A DNA stretch of 64,000 nucleotides from contig CBDCPI010000008.1 in the NCBI GenBank assembly GCA_965220245.1, positions 124,001 to 188,000 of the forward strand. Direction: 5' to 3'. The position numbers and the translations under genes are program-made. Below are positions 16,277-24,726 of this stretch, piece by piece. The stretch comes from CBDCPI01 sp965220245 (GTDB lineage: Bacteria > Chloroflexota > Dehalococcoidia > Lucifugimonadales > UBA3495). The notes under the pieces are model-generated. The model was given only the letters and a program-made list of their open reading frames with translations. It was not told where the DNA came from and searched no databases. The stretch's first letter is position 1. Each line of letters begins with the position of its first letter.

Positions 16277-16936
16277 ATGATCCAAGCTATGGCAGGCAAG
16301 ATTCTGACTCAAGCAAGAAAGTCCATCCCAAGAAAACCCATTCAAGCTAACGGTTGCTCCGGGAAGGAGGCTAAGGCGGCATGGAGAATACCCGGAGCCG
16401 CCTTGGTGACAGGGCTTATCATTTTTTTGGCTTCCTCTCTGGCGGCGCCGGTGTGGGCCCAAGACCGGGATGGAGGCACCGACATCAAGCGGTTCCGGGA
16501 AATTGCCGGGGCTTACGATCTGCGGGTTGCGGTGGTGCAATCGACCCTGTCTTTAGGAATGACCCTCTTTGCGATTACGGTCCTGGAAGCGGGCACCGAA
16601 GAACCGGTGCCCGATGCTAGGGTGGTGCTAAGGCCCAAGCACGAACATGGCCATGCCCAAGGAATAGCAACCGCCCACAATACGGTGCACACGCCGGACC
16701 GTTACGATGCCCAGGTCAACTTGGAGTCCCCGGGACTTTGGGTGGTGACGGTGGAAGTGGATAGCTCTTTGGGCCGGGTGGCCGCCGACTTAGTTGAACT
16801 GGAAGTCCCCGAGGCCAGGAAGGTGTCTGGAGGCACCTTTGTATTTTTCGGGGCGTTTGCTGTGATTCTGGGAGGAGCCGCGTACCTTTGGTGGAGCACC
16901 AAGCGCCGACAGCGGCGCGGCGCCGGTAACGGGTGA
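16277..16936 (+). CDS. FixH/YtkA-like membrane protein of the oxidase region
   Basis: 219 residues: a basic N-terminus, a helix (ALVTGLIIFLASSLAAPVWA, about residues 42-61), an extracytoplasmic beta domain with 'VTVLEAGTEEPVPDARVVLR', 'HTPDRYDAQVNLESPGLWVVTVEV', and a C-terminal helix followed by KRRQRRG. The layout matches YtkA/FixH-type proteins, which accompany copper delivery to oxidases. The gene overlaps or abuts a CtaG gene. A TAAAAT box at 16262-16267 lies so close to the ATG that the transcript may be nearly leaderless; no ribosome site is visible. Confidence 0.7.
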   Translation: MIQAMAGKILTQARKSIPRKPIQANGCSGKEAKAAWRIPGAALVTGLIIFLASSLAAPVWAQDRDGGTDIKRFREIAGAYDLRVAVVQSTLSLGMTLFAITVLEAGTEEPVPDARVVLRPKHEHGHAQGIATAHNTVHTPDRYDAQVNLESPGLWVVTVEVDSSLGRVAADLVELEVPEARKVSGGTFVFFGAFAVILGGAAYLWWSTKRRQRRGAGNG

Positions 16937-16944
16937 AGGTTGCT

Positions 16945-17898
16945 ATGAGAGGCAAACGGTGGATAGCCGCCGCGCTGCTAACCATTGCCGGGCTGCTAAT
17001 GCTTTCGATGTTGCCGGCGGCGTTGGCGCCGGTGGCGGCTCACAGCGGGTTGAACGAGGGTCAGCACCCCATAACCGCTTGGAACACCAACCCCTTACCG
17101 ACGTTGTTGCTTTTGTTGGCGGCAAACCTGTACCTCACCGGCCTGTCGCGCTGGGAACGGCCGAGCCATCCGGTAAGGCTCTGGCAAAAGGTCTGCTTCT
17201 TCTTGGGGCTGTTTACCTTGTTCATCGCCCTCCAGTCCCCCATAGACGCCCTGGCCGAGCACCTGTTTTCCTTCCATCAGTTACAGCACATCATGATCCG
17301 GATGTTCGCGCCCCTGCTGATTTTCCTAGGCGCTCCTTTAACCCCCATGCTGCGGGGTCTGCCTCGATGGGCGCTGCTTGGGGTAGTCCGCCCCTTGGTG
17401 AGAAATTCTTTGGCCCGCCGGGCCTACTATTTCATCACCAACCCCATTTTCACCACCGTGGTGTTCCTCACCGTTTTGTTCATTTGGCAGATGCCGGCGC
17501 CGCACAATGCTGCCTTGCGTAGTGGGGCTTTGCACGAGTTCATGCACTTCACCATGTTGGCGTCGGGGTTCCTGTTCTGGTGGTTGGTGGTAGACCCCAA
17601 ACCCCACCGGTCCCGGCTGCACTATGGGCTCCGGATGCTCTACCTGGGCCTAATTGTGATTCCCAACACCCTGCTGGGGGCCGCGATTACCTTTTCGGAC
17701 CATGTCTTATATCAAGCCTACGCCGAGGTGGAGCAGCCTATAAAAGTGTCGTTGATGACCGATCAACAGATCGGAGGGACGATTCTATGGGTCCCTGGGG
17801 ACATGATGAGCTTGGTGGTGGCGGGTATTGTGATGATCATGTGGTACCAACACGAGGAAAGCGGCAACGTCGCCAGCGCCCCTCCCGGTTCCAGGTAA
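16945..17898 (+). CDS. ctaG: CtaG-type cytochrome c oxidase assembly factor
   Basis: About 317 residues from ATG 16945, which follows GAAGG; a GTG at 16933 overlapping the previous stop is the alternative. Seven hydrophobic segments and the family motifs FHQLQHIMIRMFAPLL, LGAPLTP, MPAPHNAALRSGALHEFMH and a late DQQIGGTILWVPGD identify the caa3-type CtaG family (membrane protein for copper insertion into the oxidase). It is cotranscribed with the FixH/YtkA-like gene and converges toward the oxidase operon. Confidence 0.88.
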   Translation: MRGKRWIAAALLTIAGLLMLSMLPAALAPVAAHSGLNEGQHPITAWNTNPLPTLLLLLAANLYLTGLSRWERPSHPVRLWQKVCFFLGLFTLFIALQSPIDALAEHLFSFHQLQHIMIRMFAPLLIFLGAPLTPMLRGLPRWALLGVVRPLVRNSLARRAYYFITNPIFTTVVFLTVLFIWQMPAPHNAALRSGALHEFMHFTMLASGFLFWWLVVDPKPHRSRLHYGLRMLYLGLIVIPNTLLGAAITFSDHVLYQAYAEVEQPIKVSLMTDQQIGGTILWVPGDMMSLVVAGIVMIMWYQHEESGNVASAPPGSR

Positions 17899-17951
17899 GA
17901 GCCCTCAAGCGCGGGAGTGGCTTTGGTCGGCAAAAGTGGCCGCGAATTGAC

Positions 17952-17980
17952 GAGGCCGGAGACTGATTATCTCCGGCCTC
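17952..17980 (+). terminator. Intrinsic terminator after ctaG
   Basis: An 11-bp perfect stem, GAGGCCGGAGA with TCTCCGGCCTC, has a 7-base loop and is followed by TAATAATATT. It closes the FixH-like/ctaG unit. Confidence 0.8.
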
Positions 17981-18031
17981 TAATAATATTACCCCTGGCT
18001 GGGGGATAGAAGCGGCCCTCCCTTCCCCGGT

Positions 18032-18475
18032 TCACAGCTCCGCCAATCTCGCAGCATCCGCGATATACGCCCCCGTCTCCCTGATTCTCCGCTCAATCGT
18101 CGCTACGGGTTCGCATATCCCCAGGTAAAAGCAGTTGCCGTGCAGTGAGCCCTGCCTTGAGTAGTAGCGGGGCACCAGACCGTCCACGCCTCCATCCTGC
18201 ATCGCTAACCTCTCCAACTCCCGGGTAGTAATCGGCGACTGCTCTGGCTCGCGGCCAGTGCGGGCCAGCACCAAGGCGTCGGTGGCCCGCTTAGTAGCGC
18301 ACCAAGCCTTCTCCGCAGCGTCGCGAATATCGCCCTGAGCCAGCCGATCCAAAGCGGCGGTATGCATCTCACGAGCATCGGCGAATATGTTGGTGACCTG
18401 AGCGTTTAACATTGCGTCCCCCATCCCTCTGTAGGCGTCAATTCTACGCTCCTTCTCGAAGATACTAAAGCCCAA
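18032..18475 (-). CDS. PaREP1/HEPN-like small helical protein
   Basis: 147 residues, mostly helical. It contains 'GDIRDAAEKAWCATKRATDALVLARTG' and a later 'SLHGNCFYLG', the same two blocks seen in the protein at 61933-62385 (EDYVQASEKAWGAVAVAIKSIA, SMHNNFYENT). This pattern suits the PaREP1-type branch of HEPN-fold proteins. No partner nucleotidyltransferase is adjacent, and the RxxxxH RNase motif is not evident. An internal ATG at 18412 is a possible start. Confidence 0.55.
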   Translation of the reverse strand: MGFSIFEKERRIDAYRGMGDAMLNAQVTNIFADAREMHTAALDRLAQGDIRDAAEKAWCATKRATDALVLARTGREPEQSPITTRELERLAMQDGGVDGLVPRYYSRQGSLHGNCFYLGICEPVATIERRIRETGAYIADAARLAEL

Positions 18476-18590
18476 TCCTAGTGGCGACAGGGTCTTTCAG
18501 TTTTCTGGATGGTGGTAGATGATAAAGGGAGGAGCGCAATAAGTTATCCCGGTGCGGCGGAAGGACGATTAAAAGGCCCAGGATGCGGAG

Positions 18591-19514
18591 TTAAGGGGTG
18601 ACCTCGAAGGGGCCGAACATGGTGATGTTGTGGGCCGGGAAGGTGCAGACGAACTCGTAGGTTCCTGCGGTTTCCACCGTAAAGCGGACCTCTTCGGACT
18701 CGCCCGGGTCCAACAGGCTGGTATTGGCCAGCACCCGCTCATCTCCCGGTTTAAGCCAGCCGTTAGCCACACCCGCAATGACCCCGTCGGTAGTCACGGC
18801 GTCTTTGGTCCCGGCTTGGACCAGTACCCAGTTATGTTGGTTGATAGCGGACACGTTGTTGAAGGTCAGCACCACTTCCGACCCGGCCGAGACGGCGAAA
18901 CCTTCGGTGTCGAAGGCCAAGGTGTCGCCAACTACCGACACCTGTAACTCGGCGGGCCCCTCTGGGGCGGCGGTCTCGGGTTTCTCCTCCGCTGCCGTGT
19001 GAGGAGCCTGCGACTGTCCGCCTTGAACTTGCTCCGCCAGCTTTTGGGCCTGCTCGGCCAACGCTTGAGCCTGCTCCGCTAACGCTTTGGCCTGCTCCGC
19101 CAGTGCTTGAGCTTGGGACAGTCCGCCTGGGTGCTCCTCCGCTTCGTGTCCGGCGTAGGGCATCGCGTGGGCCTGGGCGAACTCTCTGGGCTCGCCACCG
19201 AAGCCCACAAAGAGCCCGATCAGGGCGATCCCCACCGCGAAAGCCAAGGCAAGTCCGGCTAAGAAAAGGCCCGAAAACAGGCGAGCGTCGAACTTCAAGT
19301 GCATGTAGAACATGATGACGATGGCAAACTTGACCGCCGACAGCGCGATAAGCAGAGGAATTCTGGACGCGCCCAAGTGGACGTCAATCCCGGCCTTGTC
19401 GTAGATCAGGAGGAACTCGACGATGGTGATTGTGAATAGGATGATAGCCACCAGCACGTACTGTTTGAACGTGGGGTGCCCCGTGGTGTGCTGTGATTCG
19501 TGGCTAACGCTCAC
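18591..19514 (-). CDS. Cytochrome c oxidase subunit IV fused to an auracyanin-like cupredoxin
   Basis: 307 residues. Residues 15-105 carry three membrane helices of the CtaF/CyoD subunit IV type (including FAIVIMFYMHLKFD). Residues about 130-165 are heptad repeats of LAEQAQA encoded by 21-bp DNA repeats (about 19035-19115), probably a coiled coil or rigid spacer. The C-terminal 120 residues are a type 1 copper domain: FNNVSAINQHNW gives the first His, YEFVCTFPAHNITMFG gives Cys, His and Met. Auracyanins are the small blue copper electron donors known from Chloroflexus. Fusion should tether the electron donor to the oxidase. Confidence 0.88.
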   Translation of the reverse strand: MSVSHESQHTTGHPTFKQYVLVAIILFTITIVEFLLIYDKAGIDVHLGASRIPLLIALSAVKFAIVIMFYMHLKFDARLFSGLFLAGLALAFAVGIALIGLFVGFGGEPREFAQAHAMPYAGHEAEEHPGGLSQAQALAEQAKALAEQAQALAEQAQKLAEQVQGGQSQAPHTAAEEKPETAAPEGPAELQVSVVGDTLAFDTEGFAVSAGSEVVLTFNNVSAINQHNWVLVQAGTKDAVTTDGVIAGVANGWLKPGDERVLANTSLLDPGESEEVRFTVETAGTYEFVCTFPAHNITMFGPFEVTP

Positions 19515-19550
19515 CGGTGAACTCCTGGGCGCTGGGCTAAGTCTTAGTGG

Positions 19551-19710
19551 GTGTTTTCAAAGTCCCCTCTCCCTCTGGGAGAGGGCTAAAGTGAGGGCCA
19601 TTCTCGCTGTGGACTATCTTGGAGACCGTCAGTCATTCCCCCCTCATCCCTTCGGCAAGCTCAGGACAGGCTTAACCTTCTCCTTGGGGAGAAGAGACTT
19701 TTGAAACGTC
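19551..19710. mobile_element. Short palindromic element with GTGTTTTCAAAGTC ends
   Basis: Left GTGTTTTCAAAGTC and inverted right GACGTTTCAAAAGTC. The interior starts with the widely seen CCCTCTCCCTCTGGGAGAGGG palindrome. Flanks gtcttagtgg (19541-19550) and ctcctagtgg (19711-19720) match 8 of 10. It separates the subunit III and subunit IV genes of the oxidase operon. Confidence 0.5.
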
Positions 19711-19723
19711 CTCCTAGTGGACC

Positions 19724-20362
19724 TCAGCCCCCTCCGGGGGCAGCAGGCCCGGTATCGAAACCGGCGATCAGGTAGAGCAAAGTAAAGATGACGATCCAGA
19801 CGATGTCAACGAAGTGCCAATAGAGGCCCATTATCTCGACGTCCAAGCTGGTGGCCGGACCCAAGCGACCCTTACGGGCAACGAAGAATAGTCCCAATAG
19901 CCAGATGATACCTACGGTTACGTGGGCCCCGTGGAACCCGGTCAAGGTGAAGAAGGAAGCGCCGAAAAGGTTGGTGCCTAAGGTCAGTCCCTCGTTCTTG
20001 AAGGCGTTGAATTCGTAAATCTGGAAGCCAATGAACACCGCCCCCATGGCGGCGGTGGCCAAAAGCCAAAGCTGGATGCCCCTTTGGTCGTCGCGCATGG
20101 TGGCGGCTAGCGCTTGCACCATGCCGAAGCTGCTGCACAGCAACACAAAGGTGCTGATCGTGGTGATCGGGATGTCGATAATCTGGTTGGGGTAAGGGCC
20201 CACGAGGCTCTGGCCCCGGTAGACCATATAAGTGGCGATGAGGGTGCCGAAAAACAGGCAGTCCGACCCCAGGAAGACCCACATGAGTAGCTTCCGGTGG
20301 TTAAGGCCGGTGGTGGTGTACTCGTGGTCTACCCCGTGGGCCGGTTCTATCGGTTGGGCCAA
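19724..20362 (-). CDS. ctaE: Cytochrome c oxidase subunit III
   Basis: 212 residues with five membrane helices, the short form without the first two helices of mitochondrial subunit III. Motifs: KLLMWVFLGSDCLFFGTL, NLFGASFFTLTGFHGAHVTVG and GLYWHFVDIVWIVIFTLLYL. It begins 13 bp after the ctaD stop and is cotranscribed with it. Confidence 0.93.
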   Translation of the reverse strand: MAQPIEPAHGVDHEYTTTGLNHRKLLMWVFLGSDCLFFGTLIATYMVYRGQSLVGPYPNQIIDIPITTISTFVLLCSSFGMVQALAATMRDDQRGIQLWLLATAAMGAVFIGFQIYEFNAFKNEGLTLGTNLFGASFFTLTGFHGAHVTVGIIWLLGLFFVARKGRLGPATSLDVEIMGLYWHFVDIVWIVIFTLLYLIAGFDTGPAAPGGG

Positions 20363-20374
20363 GGCTAGTTTCTC

Positions 20375-22237
20375 CTAATGTTCCGCGCCTGCTTCGGCAT
20401 GATGGGCGCCGGGGGCGACCACCGGCTCATTACTCCAGCCGATGATGCCGATGAAAGCAACCAAGCCTCCAAAGAAGCTCAACCCGTAGTGGGAGACAAT
20501 TCCGCCTCCCATCAAGCCCACACCGGCAGCGATTACTATCGGCCAGTACGACGGACTAGGCATGTGAATGTCTCTTACGTCTACATGGGGCTCCGGCGGA
20601 AGTTGGCCTTGGCCATCGGCTACCGCCCGCTCCTTCACAATCCAGTAATGGTCTCTACCTTCAATTTGAGGAATCTCCGCGAAGTTATAGACCGGCGGCG
20701 GTGAGGAGATACTCCATTCCACCCCCGGCGCATCCCAAGGATCGTGGCCGGAGGTTGGGCCGTTGCGCAGTGCCTTCGTGATAGTTATCACGAAGGCTAT
20801 AGCGCCAAGGAAAATCACGAAGTACCCGACGGTGGCCAGCAGGTTGAGGTCGCCCCAGCCGAACTCGGAGGCGTAGGTGTAAATTCTCCGGGGCATCCCG
20901 TTCATGCCGACGAAGTGCATCGGGAAGAAGGTGACGTTCATGCCGATGAAGAACAACCAGAAGTTGATCTTGCCCCATTTTTCGTCGATCATGCGGCCGG
21001 TGAGTTTGGGGAACCAGTAATAAATCCCCGCAAACAACCCAAAGATAGACCCGCCGAACAGCACGTAATGGATGTGGGCCACAATGTAGTAGGTGTCCTG
21101 CTGTTGGAAGTCGGATGGCGAGACGGCGTGGGAAACCCCGCTGAGGCCGCCGACGATGAATAGCGCCACAAAGCCCAAGGCGAACAACATCGGCGTTTTG
21201 AACTCGATGGAGCCACCCCACAAGGTGCCGATCCAGTTGAAAATCTTCACGCCTGTCGGCACTGCAATCAGCATGGTGGTGATGGTGAATGCCGAGTTGG
21301 CTACCGGGCCTAACCCCACCGTGAACATGTGATGGCTCCACACCGCCCAACTCATTATTCCAATTACGATTCCGGAGAAAACTATAAAGGGGTAGCCGAA
21401 CAAGGGCTTCTTGGAGAAGGTGGGCAATATCTCGGTAACTATGCCCATGGCCGGCAGGGTGAGGATGTACACCTCGGGATGGCCGAACACCCAGAACAGG
21501 TGCTGCCAGAGGAGGGGATCGCCGCCGCCTTGTGGAACGAAGAAGTTGGTGCCGAAGTTCCGGTCCATGGTCAGCTCGATCAGACCGACGGTGATCACCG
21601 GGAACGCCAACACCAAGAGAATAGAGGTTACCAGGGTCATCCAGATGAACACCGGCATCCGCATCAGGCTCATGCCGGGAGCCCGCATATTGACAATGGT
21701 CACAATGAAGTTCAGCGCCGCCGCCACCGAGGAGGTGCCCAGCACCAGCAAGCCTACCGCCCAAAAGTCGAGGCCCTGGTTAACGCTGAACGGTTTTTCG
21801 GTGAGATTGGCGTAGGAGAACCAACCGGCATCCGGTACTTGGTCCACCACGAAGCTGGCATGGAACAGCAGCACCCCGAAAAGGAAGAGCCAGTAGCTAA
21901 GGGCATTCAACCTGGGGAAGGCCACGTCTCTGGCGCCTATTGCCAAGGGCACCACGAAGTTGAAGAAGCTGGCCGACAAGGGCATAATCACCATGAACAC
22001 CATTACGGTAGCGTGCATGGTGAACATCTGGTTAAACCGGTCGCCACTGATCAAGCCGCTATCAGGCTGGGCCAATTGTACCCGCATAACGCCGGCCTCA
22101 ATGCCGGAGATGAGCATCAAGACCAAGGCGGTAACGCCATACAGAACGCCGATGCGCTTGTGGTCGATAGTAGTTATCCAGCCCCAGACGCCAGCATAGC
22201 TGGTGGGCCGGGCAAGTACTTCACTTATTGCTGCCAT
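20375..22237 (-). CDS. ctaD: Cytochrome c oxidase subunit I
   Basis: 620 residues. Haem and CuB ligands are visible: TMHATVMVF (haem a His), WVFGHPEVYILTLPAMG (CuB His and the cross-linked Tyr), VWSHHMFTVG (two CuB His) and HIHYVLFGGS (haem ligands). About fourteen helices; the C-terminal pair (YWPIVIAAGVGLMGGG, FFGGLVAFIGIIGW) suits A-type caa3 oxidases. It reduces oxygen to water and pumps protons. Operon order is ctaC, ctaD, ctaE, subunit IV fusion. Confidence 0.95.
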   Translation of the reverse strand: MAAISEVLARPTSYAGVWGWITTIDHKRIGVLYGVTALVLMLISGIEAGVMRVQLAQPDSGLISGDRFNQMFTMHATVMVFMVIMPLSASFFNFVVPLAIGARDVAFPRLNALSYWLFLFGVLLFHASFVVDQVPDAGWFSYANLTEKPFSVNQGLDFWAVGLLVLGTSSVAAALNFIVTIVNMRAPGMSLMRMPVFIWMTLVTSILLVLAFPVITVGLIELTMDRNFGTNFFVPQGGGDPLLWQHLFWVFGHPEVYILTLPAMGIVTEILPTFSKKPLFGYPFIVFSGIVIGIMSWAVWSHHMFTVGLGPVANSAFTITTMLIAVPTGVKIFNWIGTLWGGSIEFKTPMLFALGFVALFIVGGLSGVSHAVSPSDFQQQDTYYIVAHIHYVLFGGSIFGLFAGIYYWFPKLTGRMIDEKWGKINFWLFFIGMNVTFFPMHFVGMNGMPRRIYTYASEFGWGDLNLLATVGYFVIFLGAIAFVITITKALRNGPTSGHDPWDAPGVEWSISSPPPVYNFAEIPQIEGRDHYWIVKERAVADGQGQLPPEPHVDVRDIHMPSPSYWPIVIAAGVGLMGGGIVSHYGLSFFGGLVAFIGIIGWSNEPVVAPGAHHAEAGAEH

Positions 22238-22245
22238 GGCTCGCC

Positions 22246-22341
22246 TCCCCCCTGAACTCTCCTAAGGGGTTTCCGGTTAAGGAAACCTGCGTGCCAAGGA
22301 TGGTTTCCGCTCGCAGCCTCCCCCTGAACTCTCCAAGGAGA
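22246..22341. repeat. Direct repeat pair between ctaC and ctaD
   Basis: CCCCCTGAACTCTCC occurs twice about 70 bp apart, each followed by an AAGG stretch, and a small hairpin GGTTTCC/GGAAACC lies between. It fills the 144-bp gap between subunits II and I. Confidence 0.55.
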
Positions 22342-22381
22342 CTCTTTAGGTCGGGCGGAAATCTCAAGCAGGGCCTCAAGT

Positions 22382-23644
22382 CTACTGTAGTTGAAGTAGA
22401 TACTCAATAAGCCCATCTATCTCGTCGTCGGTCAACCTGGTAGCGCCCTTCTGGTAGAACACCGCTTTATCCGCCATCCAGTTGCCCGGTTTTACCTCTT
22501 CCGGGTCTTGCAACCATTTTCGGAGGTTTTCGGCGTTCAGGTCAACGAGCCCGGCCGCCAGGGTCTGCCGGGTGCGCAGATCGGTGAGGTTGGGCGCGTG
22601 GACCGCCGTAATCGCTGCGCCGGTGAGGAAACTATCTAGCCTGGTTTCAGCCACCGCCGGGTCGTCGGGTCCGGTGACGGTGTGGCAGAGGGTGCAATTG
22701 GCTGTGAAAGTGGACTTCCCCGCCTCGGCTCGCGGGCTAATAGGTTCCGGCGGGCTGTAGTTGTCCACCCAAGCGTTGTAATCGTCTTCGCTGAGGACCT
22801 GGACGCGGAACCGCATCAAGGCATGGGCCACCCCGCATAGCTCGGCGCACTGGCCATAATAGGTCGCCGGCAGCGCGTCGATCTTACTGGAATCGGCCTT
22901 AAACCACATTCTGTTGACCCGGGTGGGCACGATGTCCAATTTACCCGCCAACTTGGGGACCCAAAAGCTATGCAAGACGTCGTCGCTTTCCAGGTTCAAA
23001 GTTACGGCCCGGTCCACCGGAATACGAAGCTCGTTGGCGGTGGTAATCCGTTTCCCTCCGCCCGCATCCGGGTATTCGAACTCGAACCACCATTGATGCC
23101 CGGTAACGTTTACGTGCAGAATGTTTTCTTCGGAACTGGGCGGCTTTTCGATGTCGAAGAGCGTAACCACTGACCAGATGCCTAGACCCAAGATTAGCGC
23201 CGTAGGAACGAGGGTCCAGGTAATCTCCAAGGGCAGATGTCCGTGGGTGCGGCTTGGAACCCGCCCCGGCTGGCGCCGGAAACGAATAATGGCGTAGAGC
23301 AGCGCCCCCTCCACCAACACGAACACCGCCACCATGACCCATAGCAGGACGTTGAATAGCTGGAGTTGCTTTTCGGCGACGGGGCCTACGGGGTCCCAAG
23401 TGGACTGCTTGCCAGTGGAACATCCTGCAACCATCAGCAGGATGACGATCAAGAGTCCGAACAGAAACACGGCTTGGGGACGCCAAGAGCGTGCTTCAGT
23501 GACGGCGCCAACAGTGCGCTCACCCTGAGCTTGTCGAAGGGTACTAGGAGCGGACGGAGATTTTAGAGGGGCTCCGGGGCACCTGACTCTCCCGGAGCCT
23601 GGGTACGGTGGGGCACTGGCCCGATTGAAGGGCGCCAACCCCAT
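22382..23644 (-). CDS. ctaC: Cytochrome c oxidase subunit II with fused cytochrome c
   Basis: About 420 residues from ATG 23644, seven bases after AGGGAG; earlier ATGs at 23650 and 23689 exist. A lipobox LLMVAGC follows the signal. Two helices are followed by the CuA domain: GHQWWFEFEYP, DVLHSFWVPKLAGK and CAELCGVAHALM (Cys, Cys, His, Met). The C-terminal cytochrome c has CTLCH and Met candidates near NWMADK, making this a caa3-type oxidase. An unusual N-terminal segment (STLRQAQGERTVG) is encoded by a dispersed repeat at about 23517-23548. Confidence 0.93.
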   Translation of the reverse strand: MGLAPFNRASAPPYPGSGRVRCPGAPLKSPSAPSTLRQAQGERTVGAVTEARSWRPQAVFLFGLLIVILLMVAGCSTGKQSTWDPVGPVAEKQLQLFNVLLWVMVAVFVLVEGALLYAIIRFRRQPGRVPSRTHGHLPLEITWTLVPTALILGLGIWSVVTLFDIEKPPSSEENILHVNVTGHQWWFEFEYPDAGGGKRITTANELRIPVDRAVTLNLESDDVLHSFWVPKLAGKLDIVPTRVNRMWFKADSSKIDALPATYYGQCAELCGVAHALMRFRVQVLSEDDYNAWVDNYSPPEPISPRAEAGKSTFTANCTLCHTVTGPDDPAVAETRLDSFLTGAAITAVHAPNLTDLRTRQTLAAGLVDLNAENLRKWLQDPEEVKPGNWMADKAVFYQKGATRLTDDEIDGLIEYLLQLQ

Positions 23645-23710
23645 GTTCATTCTCCCTATAAACCCAGTGAATTTGAGACTATTGTGCAACTTTTCACTAA
23701 CCGGTGGGAC

Positions 23711-23738
23711 ATTATCACAGCGAGAATGCTGATGTCAA
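23711..23738 (-). promoter_or_regulatory. Promoter of the oxidase operon
   Basis: On the minus strand TTGACA (23738-23733), 16-bp spacer, GATAAT (23716-23711) preceded by TGT (extended -10 like). The predicted start near 23704 leaves about 60 nt before the chosen ctaC start. Confidence 0.6.
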
Positions 23739-23845
23739 CGCGCCCGCAACCCTGGTATTTTCCCTTGGTATTTTCAACGTGCGTTGGTAATGCTGGATAC
23801 GAATACCAACACTTGTTGGGAATATCTTCGTGCTGGCTGAAAGCG

Positions 23846-24649
23846 CTATTGGCCGGATTGCAGGGACCGCAACTGTTCGCGCACTAGCCGGAGCTCATCC
23901 TCGGCTGCTTGCCGCCCTGCCTCCGATATCCGCAACGCTGTCTCCGCAGCCTGCCGCGCCCTGGCTTCCTCAAGCCTCGCTGCCTCACTCTCCTTGGGGG
24001 TGAGGAGCCACTGCCGGCTTATCGGGTCGTACAAGTGCAACTCCAAGTCCGCCAGCACGCAAATGTCCAGCCCCAAGACGGCGCTGTGGCCCCGCAGGAT
24101 GCCGCCCTTCGGCTGCCGCTCAGGGTGAGCGGAGTCGAACCCATCCAGAAGTATTGGCCGGTACTCGCCGTCAGTCAAACGCTCGCCCGCCAGTTCCGGG
24201 GTGAACCACTCGCCGGTTGGGTCGAACCGCCAGTATTCCGTTACCCCCATGCTGGCATAGATGTCCCGCTTCTCCGTAACGTCCCGCCGCCAGGTGCTTT
24301 GCGACGCTATCTCCATCACGAAGTCCGGAGCCTTGCCCTCCCGCCACACTATCCAAGAATCGCGGGGGTGGTTTCCCGTGGCCCCGAATACCGCGAATAC
24401 GTCCGGCGCAACCCGCGTGGCATTGTCGTTTTTGCGGTAGTACACCAACATGTCGCCGGCGATGAAAACGTCGGGCCGGTCGATGAAGTGGTTTTCCAAA
24501 GCGGCAACGGTGTCGGTCAGGGGGACGTACTGCAATTTGGACTCGGCCATAGGTTCGCCGTCCGAGGAAGGGTATTCGACGCTCAGGTCGTCTCCCGCGT
24601 CCTCGTAGGGCGGATGTTTGATAGCCGACTGGGTGCGTTTGGCAGTCAT
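23846..24649 (-). CDS. Uma2-family (DUF820) putative nuclease
   Basis: 267 residues. The PD-(D/E)xK-like core shows VAPDVFAVFG, APDFVMEIASQSTWRRDVTEKRDIYASMGVTEYWRFDP, the standard Uma2 arrangement (Asp, Glu, then Lys-Tyr-Gly/Ala). The C-terminal 60 residues are a coiled coil rich in Ala, Glu and Arg. Function of the family is unproven; such genes occur in many copies in cyanobacteria and Chloroflexota. A second copy is at 35218-36009. Confidence 0.88.
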   Translation of the reverse strand: MTAKRTQSAIKHPPYEDAGDDLSVEYPSSDGEPMAESKLQYVPLTDTVAALENHFIDRPDVFIAGDMLVYYRKNDNATRVAPDVFAVFGATGNHPRDSWIVWREGKAPDFVMEIASQSTWRRDVTEKRDIYASMGVTEYWRFDPTGEWFTPELAGERLTDGEYRPILLDGFDSAHPERQPKGGILRGHSAVLGLDICVLADLELHLYDPISRQWLLTPKESEAARLEEARARQAAETALRISEAGRQAAEDELRLVREQLRSLQSGQ

Positions 24650-24726
24650 AAGCGCTGCGCTTCGGACGAGGCTTGGCTCTAGACCAGGATGCTCAGAGTT
24701 TATGAAGAAATCCCCTCTCCCATCGG

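Noticed and set aside
20685..21764. 359-codon minus-strand frame inside ctaD
   Set aside because: It overlaps the well-supported ctaD in another frame; His/Arg-rich composition indicates a shadow.
21329..22255. 308-codon + strand frame
   Set aside because: It is antisense to ctaD; His/Gln-rich low-quality sequence.
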